Shown: positions 40,251-48,386 of the stretch, piece after piece | Position numbering within the stretch: the stretch's first letter is position 1 | How the letters are laid out: every line of letters begins with the position of its first letter | Assembly (NCBI GenBank): GCA_041740495.1 | Contig: JBGSLW010000082.1 | Coordinates: 1-48,668 of the forward strand | DNA: 48,668 bases | Reading direction: 5' to 3' | Source: JANMEB01 sp041740495 | GTDB taxonomy: Bacteria > Planctomycetota > Planctomycetia > Pirellulales > Pirellulaceae | The notes under the pieces: generated by a model | The model's database searches: none | The model's input: the letters and a program-made list of their open reading frames with translations, nothing else | What the model was told of the DNA's origin: nothing | Program-made: the position numbers and the translations under genes

Positions 40251-40731
40251 TAGACTGTCTCCTTGTAATTCGACACAAAACGCAAATCTGAAGCCGATTC
40301 AGACACGCAAGTACCGCGATTCTATCACTCGCACGCGCAACTTACGCCAAGATTTCTGGAGACCTTCTTTCATTTGCGGGTCGGAAATTGTATCCCGCAT
40401 TACGCGAAATCGATCGGGCAACTGACCTTGAACTGAGCGTCTGAACTAGGTCCTTCACGGTTTTGTGTGAGTTTTTGGAAAAATCTCAGAAAAGAAGAGA
40501 CCAACGTCCGGAACCGTGCGTTCATCGTCGGCAGCGGAACCCCGCCGCTGCGAAACATTCAGGTTTGGCGGGATGAGTCGTAGTTGTTGCGGACGGTACC
40601 GAATCCTCCACCCTGGACTCGAATGTCGCAGGCTGTGCGTGCGCCCTCATCGGGGGATCAACCTCGAGCCCTCTTCCCGCAGACTGGACCTCTGTTTGGT
40701 GGATCATGCAAGTTTGTAATGACATGTGCTC
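40251..40731. other. Intergenic region upstream of the sulfatase gene
   Basis: 481 bases, locally A+T-richer at 40280-40340 and 40440-40500. It should hold the sulfatase promoter on the minus strand. I see a small palindrome (GCAGCGG...CCGCTGC around 40530-40550) but no gene, RNA or member of the other repeat families. Confidence 0.5.
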
Positions 40732-43506
40732 TTACTCGTCGGCGATTGCGGCGGCGATGGTTTGAAAAAACTTGGGGTACCAGTCGTTGTCTGCTTGCTT
40801 GAATTCGCGGCGAACTTGCGCGATGACCAGTTGCTGGTCGGGGTCGACCACCAGAATGCAACCGGAGAATGAACCGTGGCCGACGGTCCGGGGACTGAAC
40901 AGCAAGTCCTCCGGCCGCTTCGAATTGGCGTCGGCGCCAAGTCGGCGGTGATAGACGGCGTGCAAGCCCAACCCTTGCTCAACGGTCGCACCGGGGACCT
41001 CGAGCGGTTGCGGCAAGAATTGTGCCCAGGTCTCGGGCGAGACGAATTCGCGATCGCCGTAACTGCCACCATTCGCGATCCACTGGCCCAGGGTCGCCAG
41101 TTCGCGAGCTGTCAGCTCCGCGTCCGAACTTGCATTACCCAAAACGACGTCGCCAAATCCCAAAGGCTGAAACAAGTGTTCGTCGTACACGCGGGTCGCA
41201 CATTTCCCGGCGACGACCTCCATCGCTTTGGCGGCCAGCTCAAACCCCAGGCCGGAATACGCATGCGCCTTGCCCGGTTCCACCACGTCGATTCCGTTGA
41301 GTACGATGTTCTCCAAGTGCGGATTGTGCATCCCGCCATGCTCCCCGTGCCCAGCCAAGCCGCTGGTGTGATTCAAGCACTGACGAAACGTCGGAACATG
41401 CGGACTATCGACGGGAAAGTCGGGAAAAACGGACGACAAGGGTGCATCGAGTCCGATCCGTCCCTGATCGACGAATTGGCTGAATAGGATGGCCGTGACC
41501 GTTTTGGTCAGGGATGCAATCCAACAACGATAGTCCGTGGAGACCGCAACTCCCTGGGCATCCTTGCCGAACGCTTCGTGCGTGATGATGACGCCGCGGC
41601 GCGCGACCAACGTTACGAACGGCACGCCCGTCGCCGCATTCCATTCTCGACAAAATGCATCGATGCGCGTCTTGGCGGATGCCGGCACGCCCGCTTCCTG
41701 GGGCGAGGCATCGCGCAGGACGGTCGCCGGAATCGTCCGCGGGCGGGGCGGTTGCAGCGGCCGAACGCGCTCCCCCAATCCTTGGAGTTTGAGTTTTAGT
41801 CTCAAATGATGTTCATCGTTGACTACCGTAGTGGACTCGACGTAGCGGCACGGGCGACCGCGCGTGGGAGATTCGGTGATTCCCGCGACCAGGATCGCGC
41901 CCCGTTCGCTGTCCAGGAAGGCCCGAGTCACAAAGTCGCGAGCCGCCTTCTCGATTTCATCCCGATGTTCGCTCCAGGCCGGTGCGGCGTGGGGGCCGGG
42001 AAAGTTCGGGAAGGTTACGCTCAAGTCGGGGGCGGCACCCAAATCCAGTTTCTCCGGCAACGCATAAAATGTGAGGGCGCGGCGAAACGGAAGTCCATTC
42101 GGCGCAGTCCCCTCCAGCCAGGCCATCCAACGTCCCGCCGCTTGGGGCACCGGAAACTCGTTCAAGTCCGCATCGAACCAACGGACCTGAAAGTCCACGT
42201 CGCGCGCCAACCGTCGGACTTCGTCGACGTCCCGCCAGATGATTCGCGGCGGGGCGTTGATTTGAAAAATCCACCCACCAAACCGGCTGGGAATCAGTTC
42301 CTGGGCCTGGAATTGTTGCCGCGCCAGCTTCACGTCGGGTGCGGGCTCCGCGGGCTCTTGAAAGCCGCTGGCAGCTCGAGTCCCCAGCCCCGCAACGGCG
42401 ATGATCGATACCAGCGTCAAGACGTGGGCTCGATTCCGCAGTCCAAGTTGATTCCAAAAAATCAGAGCGGCGGCGGCAGCTCCATTCAGAACGCACAACC
42501 AGATCGGCGGCGCACTTCCCACGGGCGTCAGCATTTCGGCGACCAGGATGATGAGCATGCAAGAATTCAATTGCATCAAGTGGCTCCACGCTGAAGGAAT
42601 TCCCGTACGGACAACTCGATTCGCGGTTCCACAGGCCAAAGCAGCTAAGCCGACAGCCAGCGGAATCAGCCAATCCCCCAAGACCCATCCGGCCAAGCCC
42701 CACGTGCCGATCCAGCTGCCCCGACCGTCCGGAGCCTCCGTCCGCCCCCACATCCATCCCAACCCCAGGCCGATCGCCAAGCCGGCCAACTGGACTTGCG
42801 ACCAGGGAAACTCGGATGCACCCAACTTCGCCGCAAGGATACCCCAAACAAGATTCAACAAGCCGCCGGCGGCAACGACCCCCAGCGGCAGTGGGGCGTT
42901 GTCCAGGCGACTCAGGACCGCCGTCAACAGAATCCCCAGCAACGTCGCGTGCGACGCGAACCGGAGCAGTGCCGTGGCCATCGCTCCGGAATCCACGAAC
43001 ATCAACGCGGCCCGGGGAGAGACCTCGCTGCGAATATCCACCAAATACAACCCCAAGAAAATTGAACCCAAGATGATCTCGACCAGCAGGTAGCGCGGAG
43101 GGATTGGAATCCGGCAATGCCGGCAGCGGCCGCGCGACGTAACCCATCCCAGGATCGGGAAATTCTCAGCAAACGAAAGCTGACTCTGGCAGATAGGGCA
43201 ATGCGACCGTCCCAGAATGCTCTTGCCGCGCGGCAATCGGTATGCCACCACATTCAGGAAGCTTGCGAACGAGGCCCCGAGTGCGAAGATCCACACCCCC
43301 ATCAGGCCGTCGATCAACATTCCATTCCATCGATCGCAGAATTGCAGCCAGCTGGACAGCTCGCCCGGCTCGATCTGCCGGACCTTGCCCATCCAATCCA
43401 AGACCAGAGGAAGCCCGATCACCGACAACAACGCCGCCGCGAGGAGACCGGTTGCGATCCAGACCAGATGGCGAATGAACCAATGCCAGAGGCGAACGCA
43501 ACGCAT
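40732..43506 (-). CDS. Fusion: prepilin peptidase-like membrane domain, middle domain, beta-lactamase-like serine hydrolase
   Basis: 924 residues in one frame. Residues ~70-300 look like a type IV prepilin peptidase (A24): GASFASFLNVVAYRLPRGKS, zinc pairs Cys103/106 and Cys128/131, first catalytic Asp202 (SRLDNAPLPLG) and second Asp278 in VLGD (GxGD lacks its first Gly). More helices lead to an unknown middle domain (~370-590). From ~590 a class C beta-lactamase/DD-peptidase-like domain has SLTK with Ser665 and Lys668, YSG with Tyr750 (usual YxN altered), and HGSFSG near the end. The open frame reaches 43782, but MRCVRLWHW at 43506 avoids overlap with the divergent sulfotransferase gene. Confidence 0.75.
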   Translation of the reverse strand: MRCVRLWHWFIRHLVWIATGLLAAALLSVIGLPLVLDWMGKVRQIEPGELSSWLQFCDRWNGMLIDGLMGVWIFALGASFASFLNVVAYRLPRGKSILGRSHCPICQSQLSFAENFPILGWVTSRGRCRHCRIPIPPRYLLVEIILGSIFLGLYLVDIRSEVSPRAALMFVDSGAMATALLRFASHATLLGILLTAVLSRLDNAPLPLGVVAAGGLLNLVWGILAAKLGASEFPWSQVQLAGLAIGLGLGWMWGRTEAPDGRGSWIGTWGLAGWVLGDWLIPLAVGLAALACGTANRVVRTGIPSAWSHLMQLNSCMLIILVAEMLTPVGSAPPIWLCVLNGAAAAALIFWNQLGLRNRAHVLTLVSIIAVAGLGTRAASGFQEPAEPAPDVKLARQQFQAQELIPSRFGGWIFQINAPPRIIWRDVDEVRRLARDVDFQVRWFDADLNEFPVPQAAGRWMAWLEGTAPNGLPFRRALTFYALPEKLDLGAAPDLSVTFPNFPGPHAAPAWSEHRDEIEKAARDFVTRAFLDSERGAILVAGITESPTRGRPCRYVESTTVVNDEHHLRLKLKLQGLGERVRPLQPPRPRTIPATVLRDASPQEAGVPASAKTRIDAFCREWNAATGVPFVTLVARRGVIITHEAFGKDAQGVAVSTDYRCWIASLTKTVTAILFSQFVDQGRIGLDAPLSSVFPDFPVDSPHVPTFRQCLNHTSGLAGHGEHGGMHNPHLENIVLNGIDVVEPGKAHAYSGLGFELAAKAMEVVAGKCATRVYDEHLFQPLGFGDVVLGNASSDAELTARELATLGQWIANGGSYGDREFVSPETWAQFLPQPLEVPGATVEQGLGLHAVYHRRLGADANSKRPEDLLFSPRTVGHGSFSGCILVVDPDQQLVIAQVRREFKQADNDWYPKFFQTIAAAIADE

Positions 43507-43699
43507 GTGCCGATCGAATTGCGGGGGAGAGATGGATACAAGGTCCAGTGTACGAGGTGAGCGGCCGAGGGGCGACGGGGCTCCATCCGATTTGCGCCCG
43601 AAAGCTCCTGCCCAATCGAACTCGGCTCCAATGCGATCGATCGATCGATTAAACTGTGCGAATGAACAACCTACTTCACCAGCAACCGGCGCGGAAGCG

Positions 43700-44494
43700 A
43701 TGAGATCAGTGTGGCTGCATGTGCACGTGCCCAAAGCTGGCGGATCGACGCTGCGACACCTTTTCCGGCGGAATTTCGACAAAGGCTACTACAACGCGAC
43801 CTCGCTGTTGGAAACCAAACAGTATTCGCGTGAGGAGGTCTCCGAGATCGTCCGCTGCCATCCCTGGGTGACTTGTTATTCCGACCATAAACTCTCGCTC
43901 GATCTCCCCTTCGACCGAGAATTCGCCCGCATCAACGCGATCGCCTTTGTCCGCGATCCGGTGGAGCGGTTCATCTCACGCTACTTCTTCCATCGCCATT
44001 TTGAAGAGGTTCAATGTCTGGCGCAGCGGCTGAGCTTTCGCGAATTCGCCGAAGCCGAGTTAGTTCGCCAGGAATGCCACCCCTCCACCAATAGCCAGGT
44101 CTTCTTCCTCAGCGGGGGAAAATCGCGCCGTGACCTTCGTCTGATCCATGAAGCCGTGGCAACGGGCCAAGCCTTTCTTTTTCCGGTGGAGCGATTCGAC
44201 GAGGCCTGTCTGTTCTTGGAACGAATGTATCCCGACGCGTTCCCCGATCTCTCGTACGTGCTGGCCAACGTGTCGCACAAGGACGCGGCGATCAGCCAGG
44301 AAGATCGAGAATTCGTGCGACCGCTGCTGGCCGACGACGTGCCACTGGTCGAATTGGCGCATCGCGAACTCGACGCCTGTCTGGCCCGCGCCTTCTCCAG
44401 CGAACTCGATCGGCAGACGACGATGGCCGAATTTCGAGACCGCTGCTCGCGACGTTTTGACAACTTCCAGCCCCCCCGCCCCGCCGAAGACTAA
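43700..44494 (+). CDS. PAPS-dependent sulfotransferase family protein
   Basis: 264 residues. PKAGGSTLRHLF at ~11 is the 5'-phosphosulfate loop and RINAIAFVRDPVERFISRYFF at ~77 is the 3'-phosphate-binding region, as in heparan-sulfate 2-O-type (Sulfotransfer_2) enzymes. It would transfer sulfate from PAPS to a sugar hydroxyl or similar acceptor; the acceptor is unknown. No signal peptide, so it works in the cytoplasm or at the inner membrane face. The frame extends back to 43217, but homology starts at MRSVWLHVHVPKAGG (ATG 43700). Divergent from the fusion gene with a 193-base gap. Confidence 0.85.
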   Translation: MRSVWLHVHVPKAGGSTLRHLFRRNFDKGYYNATSLLETKQYSREEVSEIVRCHPWVTCYSDHKLSLDLPFDREFARINAIAFVRDPVERFISRYFFHRHFEEVQCLAQRLSFREFAEAELVRQECHPSTNSQVFFLSGGKSRRDLRLIHEAVATGQAFLFPVERFDEACLFLERMYPDAFPDLSYVLANVSHKDAAISQEDREFVRPLLADDVPLVELAHRELDACLARAFSSELDRQTTMAEFRDRCSRRFDNFQPPRPAED

Positions 44495-44506
44495 TCCCCA
44501 TTGCAA

Positions 44507-44696
44507 AACAGTTGTCCTCAACTGTTCGCTCCACCGTTCGGGACGAGCAATTGAGGACAATTGCTCTACGCTAGAATGTAGAACAGTTGTCCTCAACTGT
44601 TTTCCGAGCTTCGTTTTTCCGAGAGTTTTGTTCGTCTTAGGGAACAATTGAGGACAATTGTTCTACGTTGGAAGAAAACAATTGCGGTCAACTGTT
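44507..44696. repeat. Array of five small hairpins in alternating orientation
   Basis: Palindromes at 44507-44526 and 44582-44601 (AACAGTTG-TCCT-CAACTGTT), 44545-44566 (GAGCAATTG-AGGA-CAATTGCTC), 44642-44663 (GAACAATTG-AGGA-CAATTGTTC) and 44677-44696 (AACAATTG-CGGT-CAACTGTT). Loops TCCT and AGGA are each other's complement, so neighbours are inverted copies. They fill the gap between the convergent sulfotransferase and rarA genes and may end both transcripts. Confidence 0.85.
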
Positions 44697-44701
44697 TTGC
44701 G

Positions 44702-46042
44702 CTAGATGGAATTCGGAGTCGTGCGGCCCAGTTCCTGGCGGATGAACCGCAAGCGGGCTCGCAATTCGGACTCGAAGCCGCGATCGACCGGATCGTAATA
44801 CGTCCGGTCGATTCCCAAATACTCTTGCGCGACGATGCCCGACTCGGAGTCGTGCGAATAGACATAATTGGTGGGGTCCGCCGGAACGGTGCCGGCGGTA
44901 GCCTCGCTGACCGGCGGGCGGCTCCGCAAATGCCGCGGGACCGGGACCACCCGCTGCGAAGCGACATCCTCCAGAGCGGCCCCGATGGCGCGGGTCGCTG
45001 CATTCGATTTGGGTGCACACGCCAGATACGCCACGGTCTGTGCCAACATGTACTTGGCTTCCGGCAAGCCGACTTGCTCGCAGGCAGTGAAGCAAGCCAC
45101 CGCCAATAGCAGCGCTTGCGGGTCCGCATTCCCAATATCTTCACTCGCCAAAATCACCAGTCGCCGGCAAAGGAATCGGATCTCCTCGCCGCTGGCCAGC
45201 ATCCGGGCCAACCAATAGAATGCGGCATCGACATCGCTCCCGCGCAAGCTCTTGATCAGGGCGCTGGCGCAATCAAAATGCTCCGTGCCAGAAACGTCGT
45301 ATTGGTGGGAACGAGTGACCAAGGCTGCGCGTATTTGTGCGGGACCGATCTGCTGCCCAGTCTCTTCGGTCAGCTCGGCGGCAATCTCCAACGTCGCCAG
45401 GGACTGCCGTGCATCCCCGTCGGTCAGCGCTGACAGCACGTCAATCGCCTCCGGTTCGATCGACAGGCCACGATCCCCCAAGCCTCGTTCGCGATCCCTC
45501 AAGGCCGTCGTCACCAGGCGTTCGATCTCGTCTCGGGCCAACGGACGGAATTCGAACACCTTGCTCCGGCTCAAGAGCGCCCCGCTGATCGCGAACACGG
45601 GATTGGAAGTCGTTGCTCCGACCAGGCTTACGATTCCCGCTTCGACATCGGCGAGCAAAGCGTCCTGCTGGGCGCGATTGAAACGGTGAATTTCGTCGAT
45701 AAACAACAAGGTTGCGGGCCCTCCCGCCGCCACTTCCTCGCGCGCTTCGGCCAAGGCCTCGCGCAACTCCTTGACTCCAACGGCAATCGCGCTCAAGGTC
45801 ACGAAACGCCGCCCCGTCGACTGCGCCAGTAGGTGCGCCAACGTCGTCTTTCCGGTTCCCGGCGGCCCATACAAGATCAACGAACCCAACCGATCGGCTC
45901 GGATCAACGCCGGCAACAGCCCTGCCTCGCCCAGCAAATGCGTTTGTCCGATGAATTCGTCGAGCGACCGAGGCCGCATCCGCGCCGCTAAGGGTTGCAC
46001 CCGGCGGAGATTCTCTTGCTCTGACTTGGCAAACAACGACAT
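44702..46042 (-). CDS. rarA: Replication-associated recombination protein A (AAA+ ATPase)
   Basis: 446 residues of the RarA/MgsA/WRNIP1 family, acting at stalled replication forks. Visible: ARMRPRSLDEFIGQTHLLGE, Walker A GPPGTGKTT, Walker B LLFIDEIHRFNRAQQDALL, sensor ATTSNPVFAISGALLSRSKVFEFRPL, and the C-terminal tetramer domain with HFDCASALIKSLRGSDVDAAFYWLARML and FLCRRLVILASEDIGNADP. The start at 46042 (MSLFAKSEQEN) matches the usual short N-terminus; the open frame back to 46099 enters a repeat. It lies downstream of the coxC-like gene on the same strand, separated by an inverted repeat. Confidence 0.96.
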   Translation of the reverse strand: MSLFAKSEQENLRRVQPLAARMRPRSLDEFIGQTHLLGEAGLLPALIRADRLGSLILYGPPGTGKTTLAHLLAQSTGRRFVTLSAIAVGVKELREALAEAREEVAAGGPATLLFIDEIHRFNRAQQDALLADVEAGIVSLVGATTSNPVFAISGALLSRSKVFEFRPLARDEIERLVTTALRDRERGLGDRGLSIEPEAIDVLSALTDGDARQSLATLEIAAELTEETGQQIGPAQIRAALVTRSHQYDVSGTEHFDCASALIKSLRGSDVDAAFYWLARMLASGEEIRFLCRRLVILASEDIGNADPQALLLAVACFTACEQVGLPEAKYMLAQTVAYLACAPKSNAATRAIGAALEDVASQRVVPVPRHLRSRPPVSEATAGTVPADPTNYVYSHDSESGIVAQEYLGIDRTYYDPVDRGFESELRARLRFIRQELGRTTPNSI

Positions 46043-46065
46043 GACAGTTGCGAACCCCGCTTTTT

Positions 46066-46148
46066 GTTTAACGCCAAGCCGGAGGCGCCGGCTTCCCACG
46101 CACCGCTGATCGGATTTTCGCCGGCGCCTCCCGCTTGGCGTGAAACGA
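46066..46148. repeat. Inverted repeat pair upstream of rarA
   Basis: GTTTAACGCCAAGCCGGAGG with continuation CGCCGGCTTC (46066-46095) pairs with 46120-46148 (GCCGGCGCCTCCCGCTTGGC, then GTGAAACGA), leaving a 24-base loop. Same family as the pair at 15332-15480. Confidence 0.85.
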
Positions 46149-46213
46149 AATGTAGAGAAATGGTGACCCCAACGGCTCGATCTCCAAGCGCGAGAGAATC
46201 GGATAACACGCTC

Positions 46214-46945
46214 TCACCGCGCCCACATAAACGTCATCAGCATGATAATCCAGACCGCGTCGAGAAAATGCCAGTAACTCGCGCAGTTGTCGATCGGCCA
46301 ATGCCGCTCGTGGTCGTAGCGATTTCGGGAACTCTGGAAGATCAAAAACCCCAAGAACGCGACTCCGCCGAGGACGTGCAGCGCGTGGAGAAGCGCCAAC
46401 GTGAAACAGATCTTGAATGACTTGGTCATGGGCCCATCGTGCAACCAGCTGAACCGCAACAGCTCGCGAAGTCCCTCAAATTGCAAAGCCACGAATGCCG
46501 CGGCGAATACCCCCGCCAACAGCAGGGCTCGGGTCTGCAAAATGACATGATTGCGGCGAGCATGGTACACCGCGCGCTGCAACATCCAACTCACCAACAC
46601 CAGAAAGCCGGTGCTGACCCAAAACGTGGCGGGGAGCGTCAACGGGAGATAGCGAAACTGAGACGGCAGGAATCCCGTGTTGATCCAAAACGTGCCGGGA
46701 AGCTTCCAGGGAATGTGCGGATACAGCCAGGGATGGCGGAACGCATTGAGCCGGATCACCACATACGACACGAGACTGGCGGTGAAAAAGACCCCCAGGG
46801 AGATCAGAAACACGTAGAACACCAGCTTCGCCCGATAGAGATCGCGCCGCGCCGTAAGCGAAACCAAGTCGTGTCGCAGCATAGACATCGCGTTGCGTGT
46901 CCCCCCAAGCCCCCTGCTCCTTCCGGGGACCGAAACCTGTCTCAT
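46214..46945 (-). CDS. Heme-copper oxidase subunit III-like protein (second copy)
   Basis: 243 residues with about five membrane helices: KLVFYVFLISLGVFFTASLVSYVV, a pair around FWVSTGFLVLVSWMLQ, ALLLAGVFAAAFVALQF, FTLALLHALHVLGGVAFLGFLIF and SYWHFLDAVWIIMLMTF. LHALHVLGG and YWHFLDAVW are subunit III marks. Two similar stretches, LPGTFWINTGFL and LPATFWVSTGFL, lie about 24 residues apart, suggesting a small internal duplication. The ATG at 46945 overlaps the upstream stop (ATGA), supporting that start, although MSMLRHD at 46888 is possible. Part of the inner-membrane cytochrome oxidase operon. Confidence 0.85.
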   Translation of the reverse strand: MRQVSVPGRSRGLGGTRNAMSMLRHDLVSLTARRDLYRAKLVFYVFLISLGVFFTASLVSYVVIRLNAFRHPWLYPHIPWKLPGTFWINTGFLPSQFRYLPLTLPATFWVSTGFLVLVSWMLQRAVYHARRNHVILQTRALLLAGVFAAAFVALQFEGLRELLRFSWLHDGPMTKSFKICFTLALLHALHVLGGVAFLGFLIFQSSRNRYDHERHWPIDNCASYWHFLDAVWIIMLMTFMWAR

Positions 46946-47871
46946 GGGTTAACCAATTGGGCCCGATTTTCGTACGATAGCGGCGGCAATCCGACCAGCG
47001 ACCGCAGGCGGTCGGCGAAATGCATCTCCAGCAAATGCAACTTGACGTCATGCGGAGCAATGCCGATTTTCCCGTCGCCATGCCTGCGCCAGTCCCCGGC
47101 GGTGCGGCGATACTGTCCCTGAAAGACCCGTTCCATCAACCAGTCCCAGTTGTGAGGGTCTGCCAAGGTCACCAAATCATTCTCGTTGCCATAGACCTTC
47201 CGCCGGCCCCCACGCATTCCCATCGGCCAGGCCGGAGCGGGTGACGCCAGCGAGAGAATCTGAATCGAATGCAACGCCGCATCGCCGTAGGCAATCGCCA
47301 GAGACCACAACGCGTCGCAGGCCACCAGATTTCCCTGGCTGTGGGCGACGATGATCTGCGATTGGGCTCGGTGGGCGACCAATTGGCGAAACAAACTGGC
47401 CGTGGCAGGGTTGTATTGGCTGACCGACCACTCGATGAACTGTACCCGGCGTTCTTCGGGAATTCGGCGGCGAATCGAATCGGCCACATCGATCGGATCC
47501 CCCAGCGGCTTGCCGAGTTTGCGGCGAACCCAGGATGCCGAGTCGTTGAGCATCCCGTTCAAGGCGGCGGTCCCGCGCTCCGCCAATTTGGCCAGGAAGA
47601 TATCGAGCCAATCGGCGGAACACTGCGCCAGATCCAGGATCAGTCCCTTTTTCCCCAGCCCCGCCGACGCGTTGTAGAGTCCGAATACCGTGTGTTCGCA
47701 GAGCACCGACAACAACTGGGCAATCTCAGCGTGCTGCTGCGCCGACGTCTGAATCCCGTTGACGTAGTAGATCCGCGGGACGTCCCGTGGGGGTTGAAAC
47801 GCGTCGTACGCCAAGACCTGGCCGTCGTGGCTGGGTACCCATAGTGGACATTTGTTCACTAATTTTTGCAT
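46942..47871 (-). CDS. Alpha/beta hydrolase-like protein within the oxidase operon
   Basis: 309 residues, no signal peptide. VAHSQGNLVA gives a nucleophile elbow variant AHSQG with Ser178, the lipase/esterase type. RIYYVNGIQTSAQQHAE near the start fits an oxyanion-side strand, and HNWDWL or HDVKLHLLEMH could hold the catalytic His. The substrate is unknown. Its 3' end overlaps the second subunit III gene by four bases, and it follows the subunit IV gene by 91 bases, so it appears to be an extra gene inserted in the cytochrome oxidase operon, perhaps for lipid or assembly work, which is inference only. Confidence 0.7.
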   Translation of the reverse strand: MQKLVNKCPLWVPSHDGQVLAYDAFQPPRDVPRIYYVNGIQTSAQQHAEIAQLLSVLCEHTVFGLYNASAGLGKKGLILDLAQCSADWLDIFLAKLAERGTAALNGMLNDSASWVRRKLGKPLGDPIDVADSIRRRIPEERRVQFIEWSVSQYNPATASLFRQLVAHRAQSQIIVAHSQGNLVACDALWSLAIAYGDAALHSIQILSLASPAPAWPMGMRGGRRKVYGNENDLVTLADPHNWDWLMERVFQGQYRRTAGDWRRHGDGKIGIAPHDVKLHLLEMHFADRLRSLVGLPPLSYENRAQLVNP

Positions 47872-47962
47872 GGCCGTTCGACTCGCCCGATTCGCCCTCT
47901 CCGCCCCCGCTTGTAATCATAGGGCGTGGGGGAGGCGAAGTCGACTTGCCGGGCAGGCGTGT

Positions 47963-48343
47963 TTACTTACCGGGCTCCGCCGGGGCCACCGGCGCATCCG
48001 GCCGACTTCCCACCGGAAACGCCTGCATCGTGTCTTGGTAATGGTTCGTGTCCAACAGCGTGAATCCGATGAACAAAGTCACGAACACAAACGAGGACAG
48101 GAAGGCCACGACGTTGAAGCCCTTGTCCCAGTACATGTGCATAAAGAACAACGCCACCAACGTCGCCTTGATACAGGCGATCGTCAACGCCACCCAGATA
48201 TCGAACTTGCCCAGCGGCCAGTCGTTGGCAACGACCGTCAAGATCGTCAGGGCGACGAGCACGAAAAACACCCCGTACAACAGCTTGAGCGGTGCGGGGT
48301 GGGCAAACGAGGCATGGTCGCCGTGGTGGGATGAATCGTTCAT
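47963..48343 (-). CDS. Cytochrome c oxidase subunit IV family protein
   Basis: 126 residues. His-rich N-terminus (SSHHGDHASFAHP), then three hydrophobic helices: LYGVFFVLVALTILTVVAN, IWVALTIACIKATLVALFFMHMYWD and FNVVAFLSSFVFVTLFIGFTLLD. IKATLVALFFMHM is the prokaryotic subunit IV (COX4_pro/CyoD) mark. A small membrane subunit of the aa3-type oxidase. It follows the subunit III gene by 43 bases on the same strand. Confidence 0.9.
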   Translation of the reverse strand: MNDSSHHGDHASFAHPAPLKLLYGVFFVLVALTILTVVANDWPLGKFDIWVALTIACIKATLVALFFMHMYWDKGFNVVAFLSSFVFVTLFIGFTLLDTNHYQDTMQAFPVGSRPDAPVAPAEPGK

Positions 48344-48386
48344 GATGCCAAAGGATGTAAGTGTCCGGAAAAGGTCCGCCGTGCGG

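Noticed and set aside
43507..43782. Extended N-terminus of the prepilin peptidase-beta-lactamase fusion
   Set aside because: It would overlap the start of the divergent sulfotransferase gene, and the extra residues show no hydrophobic or conserved pattern.
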